A stretch of 64,000 nucleotides of DNA from Actibacterium sp. MT2.3-13A. Its GTDB lineage: Bacteria; Pseudomonadota; Alphaproteobacteria; Rhodobacterales; Rhodobacteraceae. Of this stretch, positions 33,465 to 42,543 are shown in pieces. Position numbers and translations under genes: made by a program. The notes below the pieces were generated by a model. The model was not told where the DNA came from, did not search any database, and saw only the letters and a list, made by a program, of their open reading frames with translations. The first letter of the stretch is position 1. Each line of letters opens with the position of its first letter. The stretch is taken from contig NZ_JAGSOU010000010.1 in NCBI RefSeq assembly GCF_018139985.1, forward strand, positions 1 to 64,000, given 5' to 3'.

Positions 33465-34580
33465 GTGCGGATGATGAAGGCAAGCGGGGCAGGCGCGGCG
33501 ATGGCATATGCGGCCGAGGGGGCCGCGGGCGGGGGCGCGCCGGGCGCCCCGGTGCTGGTGACCGGCGGGTCGGGCTTCCTGGGTATCAACCTGGTGCGCT
33601 ACCTGCTGGCGCGCGGCCATGCGGTGCGCAGTCTGGACCTGATGCCCTTCGACTATCCTGAGGCGCCGCAGATCGAGGAAATCCGCGGTGACATCCGCGA
33701 CCCCGAAACCGCCGCACGGGCGATGGCGGGGGTGAAGATCGTGGTGCATTGCGCCGCCGCGCTGCCGCTCTACACGCCCGAGGAGATCCACTCCACCGAG
33801 GTGCAGGGCACCCGCGTGCTGCTGGAGGCCGCCGAGGCCGCGGGGGTGGAGCGGTTCATCCATATCTCATCCACCGCCGTCTACGGCGTTCCCGACCATC
33901 ACCCGATCTACGAACACGACCCGGTTTCAGGCGTCGGCCCCTACGGCCACGCCAAGATCGAGGCCGAGGCGGTCTGTTCGGAATTCCGCGACCGCGGCAT
34001 GTGCGTCTCGGTGCTGCGGCCGAAATCCTTCATCGGGCCGGAGCGGCTGGGCGTGTTCGAGCTGCTCTACGATTTCGCCGCCTCGGGGCACAATTTCCCG
34101 GTGCTGGGATCGGGCGACAACCGCTATCAGTTGCTCGATGTCGAGGATCTGTGCGAGGCGATCTACCGCTGCGCCACGATGGAGCGGGACCGCGTGAACG
34201 ACGTCTTCAACGTCGGCGCCGAGGACTTCACCACCATGCGCCAGGATTTCCAGGCGGTGCTTGAGCGCGCGGGCTTTGGCAAGCGCATCGTCGGCCTGCC
34301 GGTCGGGCCTGCCATCGCCATCCTGCGCGTGCTTGAGAAACTGCACCTGTCGCCGCTTTACGCCTGGGTCTACGAGACCGCCGCCAAGGACAGTTTCGTG
34401 GGCACCGACAAGATCCGCGACAGGCTGGGCTTCACCCCGCGCTATTCCAATCGCGAGGCGCTGATCCGCAACTACGACTGGTATGTGGCCAACCGGAACA
34501 CGATTTCCAAAGCCTCGGGCGTGACCCATCGCGTGCCGTGGAAGCGCGGCGCGCTGAAACTGGCCCGGCTGGTGTTTTGA
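33465..34580 (+). CDS. NAD(P)-dependent nucleotide-sugar epimerase/dehydratase family protein
   Basis: 371 residues if started at GTG 33465, nine bases after AAGGAG; ATG at 33471 or 33474 would be almost equal. Extended SDR: VLVTGGSGFLGINLVRYL, HCAAALPLY, HISSTAVYG and YGHAKIEAE (catalytic Tyr-Lys). The Gly-rich NAD site begins at residue 33, so the protein has an uncommon 30-residue Ala/Gly-rich leader. The C-terminus after PLYAWVYETAAKDS is longer than in GalE. It precedes two secreted proteins with a 14-base gap and may make a sugar nucleotide for a surface glycan; the substrate is unknown. Confidence 0.85.
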   Translation: MRMMKASGAGAAMAYAAEGAAGGGAPGAPVLVTGGSGFLGINLVRYLLARGHAVRSLDLMPFDYPEAPQIEEIRGDIRDPETAARAMAGVKIVVHCAAALPLYTPEEIHSTEVQGTRVLLEAAEAAGVERFIHISSTAVYGVPDHHPIYEHDPVSGVGPYGHAKIEAEAVCSEFRDRGMCVSVLRPKSFIGPERLGVFELLYDFAASGHNFPVLGSGDNRYQLLDVEDLCEAIYRCATMERDRVNDVFNVGAEDFTTMRQDFQAVLERAGFGKRIVGLPVGPAIAILRVLEKLHLSPLYAWVYETAAKDSFVGTDKIRDRLGFTPRYSNREALIRNYDWYVANRNTISKASGVTHRVPWKRGALKLARLVF

Positions 34581-34594
34581 GAGGGAGGATTTCG

Positions 34595-36328
34595 ATGACG
34601 CGAGATATTCGTCGCAGCATTTTCGGCGGACTTGGGCGCGCCTGGCGGGCAGGGGCGCTCATCGCCCTGGCAACCGCGGGCACGGCGCAGGCGCAGGAGG
34701 GGGCGCAGGCCCGCCATCCCGCCGCCCCGCCCGAGCAATGGGCGCAATATGTGGCCGACGTGCCCAAGACGATCATCGAGCTTCAGCCGTTTCGCACCTC
34801 CCAGAGCGCGGCGCTGGACAGCGGCGGCGCGGTCGAGTTGATCAACCTCAACCCCAACATCAACGCCTGGTTCCTGCTGCGGGTGGGCGGGCAGGATTAC
34901 CACCTGGAAAACCCCGACCCCGAGGGGCGGACGGTGACGCTGGGCGCCGGCCCCGCGCTGGCGGTTTCCGGGAAGCAATGCATACCCTGGGCGGGGGATA
35001 ATCCCGAGCTGGCGCGCGCGCGCGCCACCGGCCTGCCCTTCGCGCCGATCTGCGGCGGAGGGCTTTTCCTGCTCAACAAGGCGTCGGGGACGCGCTCGAC
35101 GCTGGAGGGGGTCACCGATTTCCTGCGTGACCATGTCTGGGCCGGCGAGCAGATCGTGCGTATCGTGCGCGACACGCTTTACAAGGACAGCTTCATCGAG
35201 ACCGGCAAGGTCACCAATGGCGCCCCCGGCGCCACCGCGCCCGACGGGCCGGCGCCCGCGCGCATCGCTGCGGCCCACGCCAGTTCGCGCATCGCGCCCT
35301 CGGGGCTGGGGCTGGCGCTGGGCAATACCGACAAGGGCAACCTGTCGCAGGGCGCGTGGTATCCGGTGGTCGGTCTGCCCGGGGTCTTTGCCAGCGCCAT
35401 ACAGCCGCGCGCGATCAGCGAGGAGGTGCTGAAGGGTCCCGGCACCGCCAACTGGCTGGACGGGGTGGAGAGCGGCGCGGTGGATTTCTTCGTCGCCTTC
35501 GACCTGTCGCGCTATGGCATGGGTTTCGCGCTGGGCACCGACCACCCGCGTCTCGACTGGTCGCCGCGCCCGCCCTGGAACGTGCGCGTCAAGGGCCTGC
35601 CGGGGCCTGACGGGATCGCCAGCTCGGCGCCGCTGATGCGCTCGGGCATGGTCAGCCCGGCCGAGGTGGGGCGCACGGTGGCGGCCTTCGCCGCCGGCTT
35701 CAAGCGTTCGCACGGGGCGTTCAAATACGGCGACCTGCGCGAGGCTTACAAGGGCCGGCATTACGGCTTCATCGAGGATGGGGTGATCTTTTCCAAGCTC
35801 TGGCCGGACCTCTCCACGCTCTACATGCTGGATGACGGCCAGATCGGGATGAAGACCTGGACGGTGAAGGACAACGCGCTGCTGCCAAGGCTGCGCTGGG
35901 CGCGGCAGAACGGCGTGGCGCTGATCGAGGGGGGCATCCCCGGGCCGCGCGTGACCCAATGGGGGCCGGGCAACTGGTCGGGCTCGGCCAATGCCGATCT
36001 GCGCACCCTGCGCGCGGGCGCCTGCCTGCAGAGCAAGAGCGGCCGGCGCTATCTCGTCTACGCCTATTTCTCCGCCGCCACGCCCTCGGCCATGGCGCGG
36101 ACTTTTCAGGCCTATGGCTGCGATTATGCTATGCTGCTGGACATGAACGCGCCGGAACTGACCTACCTGGCGCTTTATGTGCCGCGCGGCGGCGAGATGC
36201 GGGTCGAGCATCTGATCACCGCCATGAGCGCGAACGACAAGACCACGGGCCGCGGCGATCTGATCCCGCGCTTCATCGGCTTTCCCGACAGCCGCGACCT
36301 GTTCTACATTTACAGAAAGGCGGATTAG
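34595..36328 (+). CDS. Large secreted protein, weakly NAGPA/phosphodiester-glycosidase-like
   Basis: 577 residues with a signal peptide (cleavage after AQA near residue 33). I do not recognise a named family with confidence. The C-terminal third (YGFIEDGVIFSKLWPDL, LIEGGIPGPRV, YLVYAYFSAATP, DYAMLLDMNAPELTYLALY) has the rhythm of the NAGPA-type phosphodiester glycosidase fold, though the usual LDGGGS is replaced by LLDMNAPEL. Two cysteine-containing segments (GKQCIPW, APICGGG) may form a disulfide. GAGGGAGGATTTCG is a strong ribosome-binding site. It lies between the epimerase and the FGE-like gene, three bases from the latter. Confidence 0.7.
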   Translation: MTRDIRRSIFGGLGRAWRAGALIALATAGTAQAQEGAQARHPAAPPEQWAQYVADVPKTIIELQPFRTSQSAALDSGGAVELINLNPNINAWFLLRVGGQDYHLENPDPEGRTVTLGAGPALAVSGKQCIPWAGDNPELARARATGLPFAPICGGGLFLLNKASGTRSTLEGVTDFLRDHVWAGEQIVRIVRDTLYKDSFIETGKVTNGAPGATAPDGPAPARIAAAHASSRIAPSGLGLALGNTDKGNLSQGAWYPVVGLPGVFASAIQPRAISEEVLKGPGTANWLDGVESGAVDFFVAFDLSRYGMGFALGTDHPRLDWSPRPPWNVRVKGLPGPDGIASSAPLMRSGMVSPAEVGRTVAAFAAGFKRSHGAFKYGDLREAYKGRHYGFIEDGVIFSKLWPDLSTLYMLDDGQIGMKTWTVKDNALLPRLRWARQNGVALIEGGIPGPRVTQWGPGNWSGSANADLRTLRAGACLQSKSGRRYLVYAYFSAATPSAMARTFQAYGCDYAMLLDMNAPELTYLALYVPRGGEMRVEHLITAMSANDKTTGRGDLIPRFIGFPDSRDLFYIYRKAD

Positions 36329-36330
36329 AA

Positions 36331-37314
36331 ATGAGAGCTTTCAGATTTGCCGCGCTGGCGGCGGCGGTCCTGGCCCTGGCGCCCGCCGCCCGGGCCGAGA
36401 CCCAGTTCGAGCAGAACAACCGCATCCTGCTGGACCAGTTGGCCGAGGTGCACAACCTGACGCCGAAGCAGAAGGCCGATGTCGAGGCGATCTTTCGCCG
36501 CTCGGGCTATATCGGACAGGGCAATCCGGCGATAGTGCGCCACCCGATGAGCGTCGAGGAATGCCAGGCCCGCGCGCCGCAGGGTGGCAAGGGTTACGCC
36601 AATCGCCAGTTCGAAAAGATCTGCGGCGGCAAGTACATGGCGCCGCTCTACGATCCGCGCACCGAGAAGCCCGAGGATGCCAAGGCCTGCATCGACCAGT
36701 TCGAGTTTCCCGACATCCCCTGCACCTATCCGGTGACCTGGGTGAAGGCCGTGGAGGCCGCTGAGATATGTTCGGCGATGGGCAAGCGGCTTTGCGACGC
36801 GCATGAATGGGAGGGCGCCTGCGCCGGCGCGCTGGAGCCGCCCGACTATCCCTTCGGCGCGGGCTCGGTCGCGGCGATGCGAAACATCCACAATTCGAAA
36901 TACGCGGCGACGAAAAGCTGGGCCTACGGGCCGGAATACCAGCGCGGCGTTTGCGCCGCCGACAGCACGAAAAGCCCCGGCTGCAACGGCGGGGGCTGGA
37001 ACGGCTGCGGCACCAACACCTATCCGACCGGCGCCTTTCCGGGCTGTGTCAGCAAGCTGGGGGTCTATGATCAGCACGGCAACGCGGCCGAGCACATGAA
37101 CCTGCCGATGAAGCCCAGCGAGATGGCGAGCAACGGCTCGAAGACCCTGGGCGTGACCGAGATGAAGGGCAGCTGGTTCATCTGGGACAAATACCGCGCC
37201 CATCCCGACTGGTGCCGCTGGCGCGCGCCCTACTGGCATGGCAGCAGGGTGATGAGCCCGGGCAGCCATTCGAACTACCACCTCGGCTTCCGCTGCTGCA
37301 AGACGGTGGACTGA
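36331..37314 (+). CDS. Secreted formylglycine-generating-enzyme (SUMF1)-like protein
   Basis: 327 residues, signal peptide ending ARA near residue 22. The FGE-like fold is seen from PVTWVKAVEAAEICSAMGKRL through DAHEWEGACAG, GVYDQHGNAAEHM and the end, YHLGFRCCKTVD. This GNxxE and LGFRC pattern is typical of the family, whose secreted members often bind rather than modify. It is unusually Cys-rich (over ten Cys), suggesting a disulfide-stabilised periplasmic or surface protein. No sulfatase is in the window, so true formylglycine formation is doubtful. Only two bases separate it from the preceding secreted protein, so the pair probably works together. Confidence 0.75.
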   Translation: MRAFRFAALAAAVLALAPAARAETQFEQNNRILLDQLAEVHNLTPKQKADVEAIFRRSGYIGQGNPAIVRHPMSVEECQARAPQGGKGYANRQFEKICGGKYMAPLYDPRTEKPEDAKACIDQFEFPDIPCTYPVTWVKAVEAAEICSAMGKRLCDAHEWEGACAGALEPPDYPFGAGSVAAMRNIHNSKYAATKSWAYGPEYQRGVCAADSTKSPGCNGGGWNGCGTNTYPTGAFPGCVSKLGVYDQHGNAAEHMNLPMKPSEMASNGSKTLGVTEMKGSWFIWDKYRAHPDWCRWRAPYWHGSRVMSPGSHSNYHLGFRCCKTVD

Positions 37315-37380
37315 GCCGGGGGCCGCTGAAACGAAATGGCCGGCCCGTTGCAGGGCCGGCCATTTCCGTCTTGAAGGGCG

Positions 37381-38268
37381 TCAGCGCAGCGAGGCGAGCA
37401 GGCGCTCGGGCTGGCTGATCGGGCCTTCGCGGCTGAGCACGCCGGCAATCTGCGGATCCTGCAGGAGCTGGGTCAGCGGGCGCTCTTCGCCGTTGACGAA
37501 GGCGGTTCCGCTGACCAGCCGCACGCCGTGGCTGTAATCGGCATAGCTTTCGCCGTGCACGGTGCTCAGCGGCTGGATCGGCTTTCCGCCGGGGCGGTGC
37601 CAGCCGTAGATGGCGACCCGGCCCAGCTTGCTGCGCAGGCGGGTGGTCAGCACGATGTCCTTCTTCTGCCCGGCGGTCAGCGCCGCGCGGTCCTTGCCGG
37701 TCTTGGCGCGCTGGGCCTCGACGGTCTGGTTGTGGCGCCAGAAGTAATCGGTGGATTCCATCTGCGCGCCGGGGGTCATCGGCGCGGGCGCGAGGTGCAC
37801 CACCGCCTGCTGGTAGATCGCGTCGACCATCGCCGTGGTCGGCAGGATGAAGCCGAAGCTTTCGGCCAGCGCGGCGGCGGTGGGCAGCCCCATCGGGACG
37901 CGCACATAATCGCTGTCGCGGCCCACGGCGAGGTAATCGGGGGTGACGCAGATGACGATGTCGAGATCCTCGCCGCTGGCGGTCTTGCCGGACAGCTTCA
38001 CCGGGGTCAGGTGGCGCAGGAAGTCGGGCACGTTGCCGGATGCGACCTCCTCGGCGACGGCAGCATCGCGCGCCGGGCCGCGCAGTTTCATGATCTCGTT
38101 CACGAAATCGCTGCCTGCGGGGGCCTCGCTCTTGCGCGCGGGGATGCGGCTGGCAAGGTCGGCGGAGCACTGGTTGGGGGAAAGGGCGCTGGCGGAGGCA
38201 TGCAGCTGCTGGGGGAGCAGCGCACCAAAAAGGGCGGCCACCCAGACTGCTCTGAGGTTCTTGATCAT
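37381..38268 (-). CDS. Secreted protein of unknown function
   Basis: 295 residues with an N-terminal signal (MIKNLRAVWVAALFGALL..., cleavage after HASA). Not recognised. A distinctive segment near the C-terminus, YGWHRPGGKPIQPLS followed by VHGESYADYSHGVRLV, looks like a conserved active-site-type region with several His. The start ATG at 38268 follows AAGAAG. It is convergent with the FGE-like gene (66 bases) and divergent from the HAD-UbiA gene. The 269 bases between it and the latter hold AT-richer sequence and no clear gene. Confidence 0.7.
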   Translation of the reverse strand: MIKNLRAVWVAALFGALLPQQLHASASALSPNQCSADLASRIPARKSEAPAGSDFVNEIMKLRGPARDAAVAEEVASGNVPDFLRHLTPVKLSGKTASGEDLDIVICVTPDYLAVGRDSDYVRVPMGLPTAAALAESFGFILPTTAMVDAIYQQAVVHLAPAPMTPGAQMESTDYFWRHNQTVEAQRAKTGKDRAALTAGQKKDIVLTTRLRSKLGRVAIYGWHRPGGKPIQPLSTVHGESYADYSHGVRLVSGTAFVNGEERPLTQLLQDPQIAGVLSREGPISQPERLLASLR

Positions 38269-38537
38269 ATGGCTCTTCTTTTCAATTCGGATTGTTTTTC
38301 CTGTCCCACAGCTATCCCTTGCCCTTGCGGAACCTGTCAACGCGCCCCCCGGCGCGGTCGGCGGCAACCCGCCCAGCATTCGGGCCGGTTTGGCAAGGCT
38401 TCGCCGAAAATGGCCCGTTCGGGGCCGCGAGGTGCCCTGAAATCGGCGGATTTTTGCGGCTGGCAGGCAGAAGGCATCGCCTGCTATGGTCGGAACAGCG
38501 CGGCCCGGGCGGCTGCGTCATTGACCGAAACCGAGTT

Positions 38538-40004
38538 GTGAGAATCCCTTCCGTGGACGCATCCGACCACTCCTCCGACATCCCGCTCGTCTGTGATCTG
38601 GACGGGACCGTCACGCCGGCCGACACGACCTATGAGTTGATCCTGCTCTATCTCAAGGCGCATCCGGTGACGGGATGGCTGACCATCCTGCGCTGGCTGC
38701 GCCGGGGCAGGGGCCACCTCAAGGCGCGGCTGGCCGAGGCGGTGGGCGCCCGGCTGGACACCGCGCAGCTGCCGCTGGACGAGGGGTTTCTGGACTCCGG
38801 CCTGTTCCGCGAGGCGCGGCGCAAGGCGCTGGTCTCGGGCGCGCCGCAGGCGGTGGTCGAGAGCGTCTCGATCCGGCTCAGCGGCTTCGAATGCGCCGCC
38901 GGCAGCACAGCGGAGCGCAACCTGACCGCCGAATACAAGGCCGCCTATCTGCGGCAGACCTTCCCCGAGGGGTTCGACTATGTCGGCGATAGCCGCGACG
39001 ACCTGCCGGTCTGGCAGGCAGCGCGCCGAGCCTATGCGGTGAATGCCGATCCGCGCACGGTGCAGGCGGCGCAGGCGCGCGGCATCGAGATCGAGACGCT
39101 GAGCCCGCGCCGGCCCTTCCTCGGGCCGCTGCTGCAGGAGATGCGCCTGCATCAATGGGCCAAGAACGGGCTGATCTTCCTGGTGCCGCTGCTGAGCCTG
39201 TCGGGCTTCTCCTGGGAATGGGCGCTGAACCTGGTGCTGGCCTTCGTGTCGCTGGGACTGGTGGTCAGTTCCACCTACCTGCTGAACGACCTGCTGGACC
39301 TCCAGGACGACCGGCTGCACCCGATCAAGCGCAAGCGGCCCTTCGCCGCCGGGGCGCTGACGGTAAAGCAGGGGCTGCTGTCCATCATCGGCCTGTCGCT
39401 GACCGGGCTGGGCATGAGCCTGGTGGTGGGGCCGGTCCTGACCGTGGTGCTGCTGTTCTACGCGGCGGTCTCGATGGGCTATTCCTTCATGTTCAAGCGC
39501 GTGGTGGTGCTGGATGCCTTCGTGCTGGCCTTCCTGTTCTGCCTGCGCGTGCTGATCGGCGTGCTGGTCACGGGCGCGACCACCAACGCGTGGTTCTTCA
39601 CCGCCGTCGCCACCTTCTTCCTCAGCCTCGCGCTGGGCAAGCGCTGCATCGAACTGGAGCACAAATGGTCGGGCGAGGTGGAGCGCCATCTGGAGGCCCT
39701 TTCGGGCCGGGGCTATTGCGGCCGGGATTTCCCGGTGGTGCTGGGTCTGGGCATGACCGTGGGCATGATCTCGCCGCTGATCACCATGATTTACGCGCTG
39801 CTGTCCGAGGATTCGATCGTCGAGAGCACGGTGGTGGCCTTCGTCATCAGCACGACGCTGATGTTCTGGATGGGGCGGTTCTGGATCCTGGTGAACCGCG
39901 GCGCGATCGACGACGACCCGGTCTATTTCGCCCTGAAGGACGGGATCAGCCGGGCGTCGCTGCTGGTCATCCTGGCCGCGGTGCTGGTCGAGCAGATGGT
40001 CTGA
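38538..40004 (+). CDS. HAD phosphatase-UbiA prenyltransferase fusion
   Basis: 488 residues from GTG 38538 (GTG 38553 also possible; neither has a strong site). Residues about 18-195 form a HAD domain with all four motifs: CDLDGTVTP (Asp20 nucleophile), LVSGAPQAV, the lysine in YKAAYLR, and YVGDSRDDLPVW. Residues about 205-488 are a UbiA transferase with NDLLDLQDDRLHP (metal-diphosphate site), HPIKRKRPFAAG and about nine membrane helices. The UbiA part resembles decaprenyl-phosphate phosphoribosyltransferase (Rv3806c type). HAD fused to it could remove the 5-phosphate. A GtrA gene follows after 16 bases. Confidence 0.85.
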   Translation: MRIPSVDASDHSSDIPLVCDLDGTVTPADTTYELILLYLKAHPVTGWLTILRWLRRGRGHLKARLAEAVGARLDTAQLPLDEGFLDSGLFREARRKALVSGAPQAVVESVSIRLSGFECAAGSTAERNLTAEYKAAYLRQTFPEGFDYVGDSRDDLPVWQAARRAYAVNADPRTVQAAQARGIEIETLSPRRPFLGPLLQEMRLHQWAKNGLIFLVPLLSLSGFSWEWALNLVLAFVSLGLVVSSTYLLNDLLDLQDDRLHPIKRKRPFAAGALTVKQGLLSIIGLSLTGLGMSLVVGPVLTVVLLFYAAVSMGYSFMFKRVVVLDAFVLAFLFCLRVLIGVLVTGATTNAWFFTAVATFFLSLALGKRCIELEHKWSGEVERHLEALSGRGYCGRDFPVVLGLGMTVGMISPLITMIYALLSEDSIVESTVVAFVISTTLMFWMGRFWILVNRGAIDDDPVYFALKDGISRASLLVILAAVLVEQMV

Positions 40005-40020
40005 GAACGGGGGATCACGG

Positions 40021-40407
40021 GTGCAGTTCTTCCGTTTCCTGATGGCCGGGGGCACGGCGGCGCTGGTGAATATCGTCAGCCGCTACCTGCTGGATTTCGT
40101 CATGCTGTTCGAGGTGGCGGTGGTGATCGCGCATCTGATCGGCATGGTGGTGGCCTATGTGCTCAGCAAGCTGTTCGTGTTTCAGCCGAGCGGCCACAGT
40201 GTCCGGCAGGAGGCGGTGCGCTTCGCCATCGTCAACATGTTCTCGCTGCTGATCGTCTGGAGCATCAGCGTCGGGCTGGCGCGGATCGTGTTTCCCGGCA
40301 TGGGCTTCGCTTGGCACGCCCATGACATCGCGCATGTCACCGGCGTGTCGGTCACCGCTGTGACCAGCTATTTCGGGCACAAGTATTATTCGTTCCGGGC
40401 GGGTTGA
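40021..40407 (+). CDS. GtrA family membrane protein
   Basis: 128 residues, four membrane helices: FFRFLMAGGTAALVN, VVIAHLIGMVVAYVLSKLFVF, MFSLLIVWSISVGLAR and VTAVTSYFGHKYYSF, the last being the family signature. GtrA-type proteins are thought to flip or help position polyprenyl-phosphate sugars. It starts with GTG, 16 bases after the HAD-UbiA fusion, in the same order of functions as the mycobacterial Rv3806c/Rv3789 pair (UbiA plus GtrA), supporting a polyprenyl-pentose pathway. Confidence 0.85.
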   Translation: MQFFRFLMAGGTAALVNIVSRYLLDFVMLFEVAVVIAHLIGMVVAYVLSKLFVFQPSGHSVRQEAVRFAIVNMFSLLIVWSISVGLARIVFPGMGFAWHAHDIAHVTGVSVTAVTSYFGHKYYSFRAG

Positions 40408-40419
40408 GCGGGCTCGGGC

Positions 40420-41199
40420 TCAGGCGGGCTCGGGCAGCTTCAGGGCCGCGCGAAGGCGCATCACGCGCTCGGCGTTGTCGCGGGCGATCTGGCCGTCCTC
40501 GTTGACCAGCGAATTCTCGAACCCCACGCGCAGCTTGCCGCCGGCCTCATGCGCCGCGCGCAGGCAGGCGGTTTCGCCCTGGCCGAAGGCGCAGACCGCC
40601 CAGTCAGGCGCGATGCCGTGGCGTTTCAGCCCGTCAAGGAACGGTGCCAGCGTATCGGGCGTGCTGGTCTGGCCGGGCGTGTAGCGGCCGAGGACGAAGA
40701 GCAGCTGCAACCCCGGATCGGCGAACAGGTCTTCGGGCAGGGTCCGGTGCAGGAGGTCGATCTCAACCGCGTCATAGAGGATGTGCTGCATCGCGATGCC
40801 GCGTCCGGCGCAGGTCCGGTAAAAGGCCGCGGCCTCCTCGGTCGGCGTGTCGCGCAGGATCTCGCGCAGCGCAGCGGAGACCATGTCCGCCCCCGCCTCC
40901 AGCGCCACCTGGCGCTGGTGCGGCGCGGCGTAGATCCCGTTCGCCTCGGTCGTGACCTGGAGCGCCATGCCGGGCACCGCCCGGCGCAGCTCGGCCAGCG
41001 CCTCGCGGTAGCGCCCGGCATCGAGCAGATGACGCTGTTCCGCGTCGCGCAGATGCAGGTGCAGCCCGTCGGCGCCGGCGTCGCGACAGGCACGGGCGGT
41101 GGCGACGATCTCGTCCAGCGTCACGGGCAGGGCCGGGTGGTCGGCCTTGGTGCGGTTGGCGCCGTTGGGCGCGACCATCAGAGGGGGCAGGGCCCGCAT
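40420..41199 (-). CDS. BKACE-family enzyme (3-keto-5-aminohexanoate cleavage type)
   Basis: About 259 residues (GTG at 41202 adds one). The beta-keto acid cleavage family transfers an acetyl unit from a beta-keto acid to acetyl-CoA. Motifs: MVAPNGANRTK at the N-terminus, ADGLHLHLRD (zinc His-x-His), the VGFENSL segment near the end (Glu), and a TTEANG metal/substrate segment. It is slightly shorter than the typical 270-310. The start overlaps the aminotransferase stop, so the two are coupled. A likely flow is amine to keto acid by the aminotransferase, then cleavage by this enzyme. The actual substrate is unknown. Confidence 0.83.
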   Translation of the reverse strand: MRALPPLMVAPNGANRTKADHPALPVTLDEIVATARACRDAGADGLHLHLRDAEQRHLLDAGRYREALAELRRAVPGMALQVTTEANGIYAAPHQRQVALEAGADMVSAALREILRDTPTEEAAAFYRTCAGRGIAMQHILYDAVEIDLLHRTLPEDLFADPGLQLLFVLGRYTPGQTSTPDTLAPFLDGLKRHGIAPDWAVCAFGQGETACLRAAHEAGGKLRVGFENSLVNEDGQIARDNAERVMRLRAALKLPEPA

Positions 41200-42518
41200 C
41201 ACAGCACCGCGTCGAAGGTGGCCGACAGCTTGCCGACCAGCTCGTCGATATGGGCGTCCTCCAGGATGAAGGGCGGGGCCAGCAGAACGTGGTCGCCCAA
41301 CCGCCCGTCGATGGTGCCGCCCATCGGATAGCAGATCAGTCCGTTCTCGAACGCCTTTTTCTTCACCGCCTTGTGCACCGCGCGCTCGGGTGCGAAGGGA
41401 CGTTTCGTCTCGCGATCCGCGACGATCTCCAGCCCGCGGAACAGTCCGCGGCCGCGGATGTCGCCGATATGGGGGTGCTGGCCGAAGGCATCCTTCAGTG
41501 CCGCCTCCAGCCTGTCGCCCATGACGCGGGCGCGCTCGGTCAGCCCGCCGTCGGTCAGTTTCGTCACCACCACGTCGGCGGCCGCGCAGGCGGTGGGGTG
41601 GCCGATATAGGTGTGGCCGTGCTGGAAGAAGCCGCTGCCGCCCTCGATTGCGTCATAGATCCGGCCCGAGCACAGCATCGCCCCGATCGGCTGATAGCCC
41701 GCGCCCAGTCCCTTGGCGATGGTCACGATGTCGGGGCTGATGCCCTCCTGCTCGCTGGCGAAGAAGCTGCCGGTGCGGCCCATGCCGCACATCACCTCGT
41801 CGAGGATCAGCAGGATGCCGTGGCGGTCGCAGATCTCGCGCACGCGCTTGAAATAGCCCGGCACCGCCGGCATCGCGCCGGCCGTGGCGCCCACCACCGG
41901 CTCGGCCACGAAGGCGATCACCGTGTCGGGGCCGAGCCGGTGCAGTTCGGCCTCCAGCTCATCGGCGACGCGCAGGCCGTAGTCCTCGGCGCTCTCGCCC
42001 GCTTGGCGGCCACGGTATTCGTAGCAGGGCGCGATATGCGAGGTTTCGATCATCAACGGCGCGAAGGGCTCGCGGCGCCATTCGTTGCCGCCCGTCGCCA
42101 GCGCGCCCAGCGTGTTGCCGTGATAGCTCTGGCGGCGCGCGATGAAGTGGCGACGCTGGGGCTGGCCGACCTCAATGAAATACTGCCGGGCGAGTTTCAG
42201 CGCGGCCTCCACCGCCTCGGACCCGCCGGAGACGAAATAGACCCTCTCGATCCCCTCGGGCGCATGCGCGATCAGCCGGTCGGCCAGCGCCTCTGCCGGC
42301 TCTGAGGTGAAGAAGCCGGTATGGGCGAAGGCCAGCCTGCCCACCTGTCCGCGGACAGCTGCGATCACCTCGGCGTCGGAATGGCCGAGGCAGGAAACCG
42401 CGGCACCGCCCGACCCGTCGAGATAGGCCTTTCCGTCGGCATCATAGAGGTAGACCCCCTCGCCGCGCAGGGCGAGCGGGGGCGGGGCCTTGGTGTGGCG
42501 GGGGAAGACGTGGCTCAT
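41199..42518 (-). CDS. Class III aminotransferase
   Basis: 439-residue PLP enzyme of the omega-amino acid:pyruvate/4-aminobutyrate type. Seen: YFVSGGSEAVEAALK, the ILLILDEVMCGMGRTG Asp that binds the PLP pyridine nitrogen, the PLP lysine in TIAKGLGAGYQPIGAM, and the Tyr-His of RQSYHGNTLGA. ATG at 42518 with GGAG six bases before is chosen over 42542. It is divergent from the RpiR regulator, coupled to the BKACE gene, and faces TRAP-transport genes; it probably deaminates an imported amine or beta-amino acid. Confidence 0.92.
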   Translation of the reverse strand: MSHVFPRHTKAPPPLALRGEGVYLYDADGKAYLDGSGGAAVSCLGHSDAEVIAAVRGQVGRLAFAHTGFFTSEPAEALADRLIAHAPEGIERVYFVSGGSEAVEAALKLARQYFIEVGQPQRRHFIARRQSYHGNTLGALATGGNEWRREPFAPLMIETSHIAPCYEYRGRQAGESAEDYGLRVADELEAELHRLGPDTVIAFVAEPVVGATAGAMPAVPGYFKRVREICDRHGILLILDEVMCGMGRTGSFFASEQEGISPDIVTIAKGLGAGYQPIGAMLCSGRIYDAIEGGSGFFQHGHTYIGHPTACAAADVVVTKLTDGGLTERARVMGDRLEAALKDAFGQHPHIGDIRGRGLFRGLEIVADRETKRPFAPERAVHKAVKKKAFENGLICYPMGGTIDGRLGDHVLLAPPFILEDAHIDELVGKLSATFDAVL

Positions 42519-42543
42519 GGCGGACTCCGTAGTTCGGGGCACT

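Noticed and set aside
36331-37314. True sulfatase-activating formylglycine-generating enzyme
   Set aside because: No sulfatase is in the window, the protein is secreted and far more Cys-rich than usual, so only the fold is claimed.
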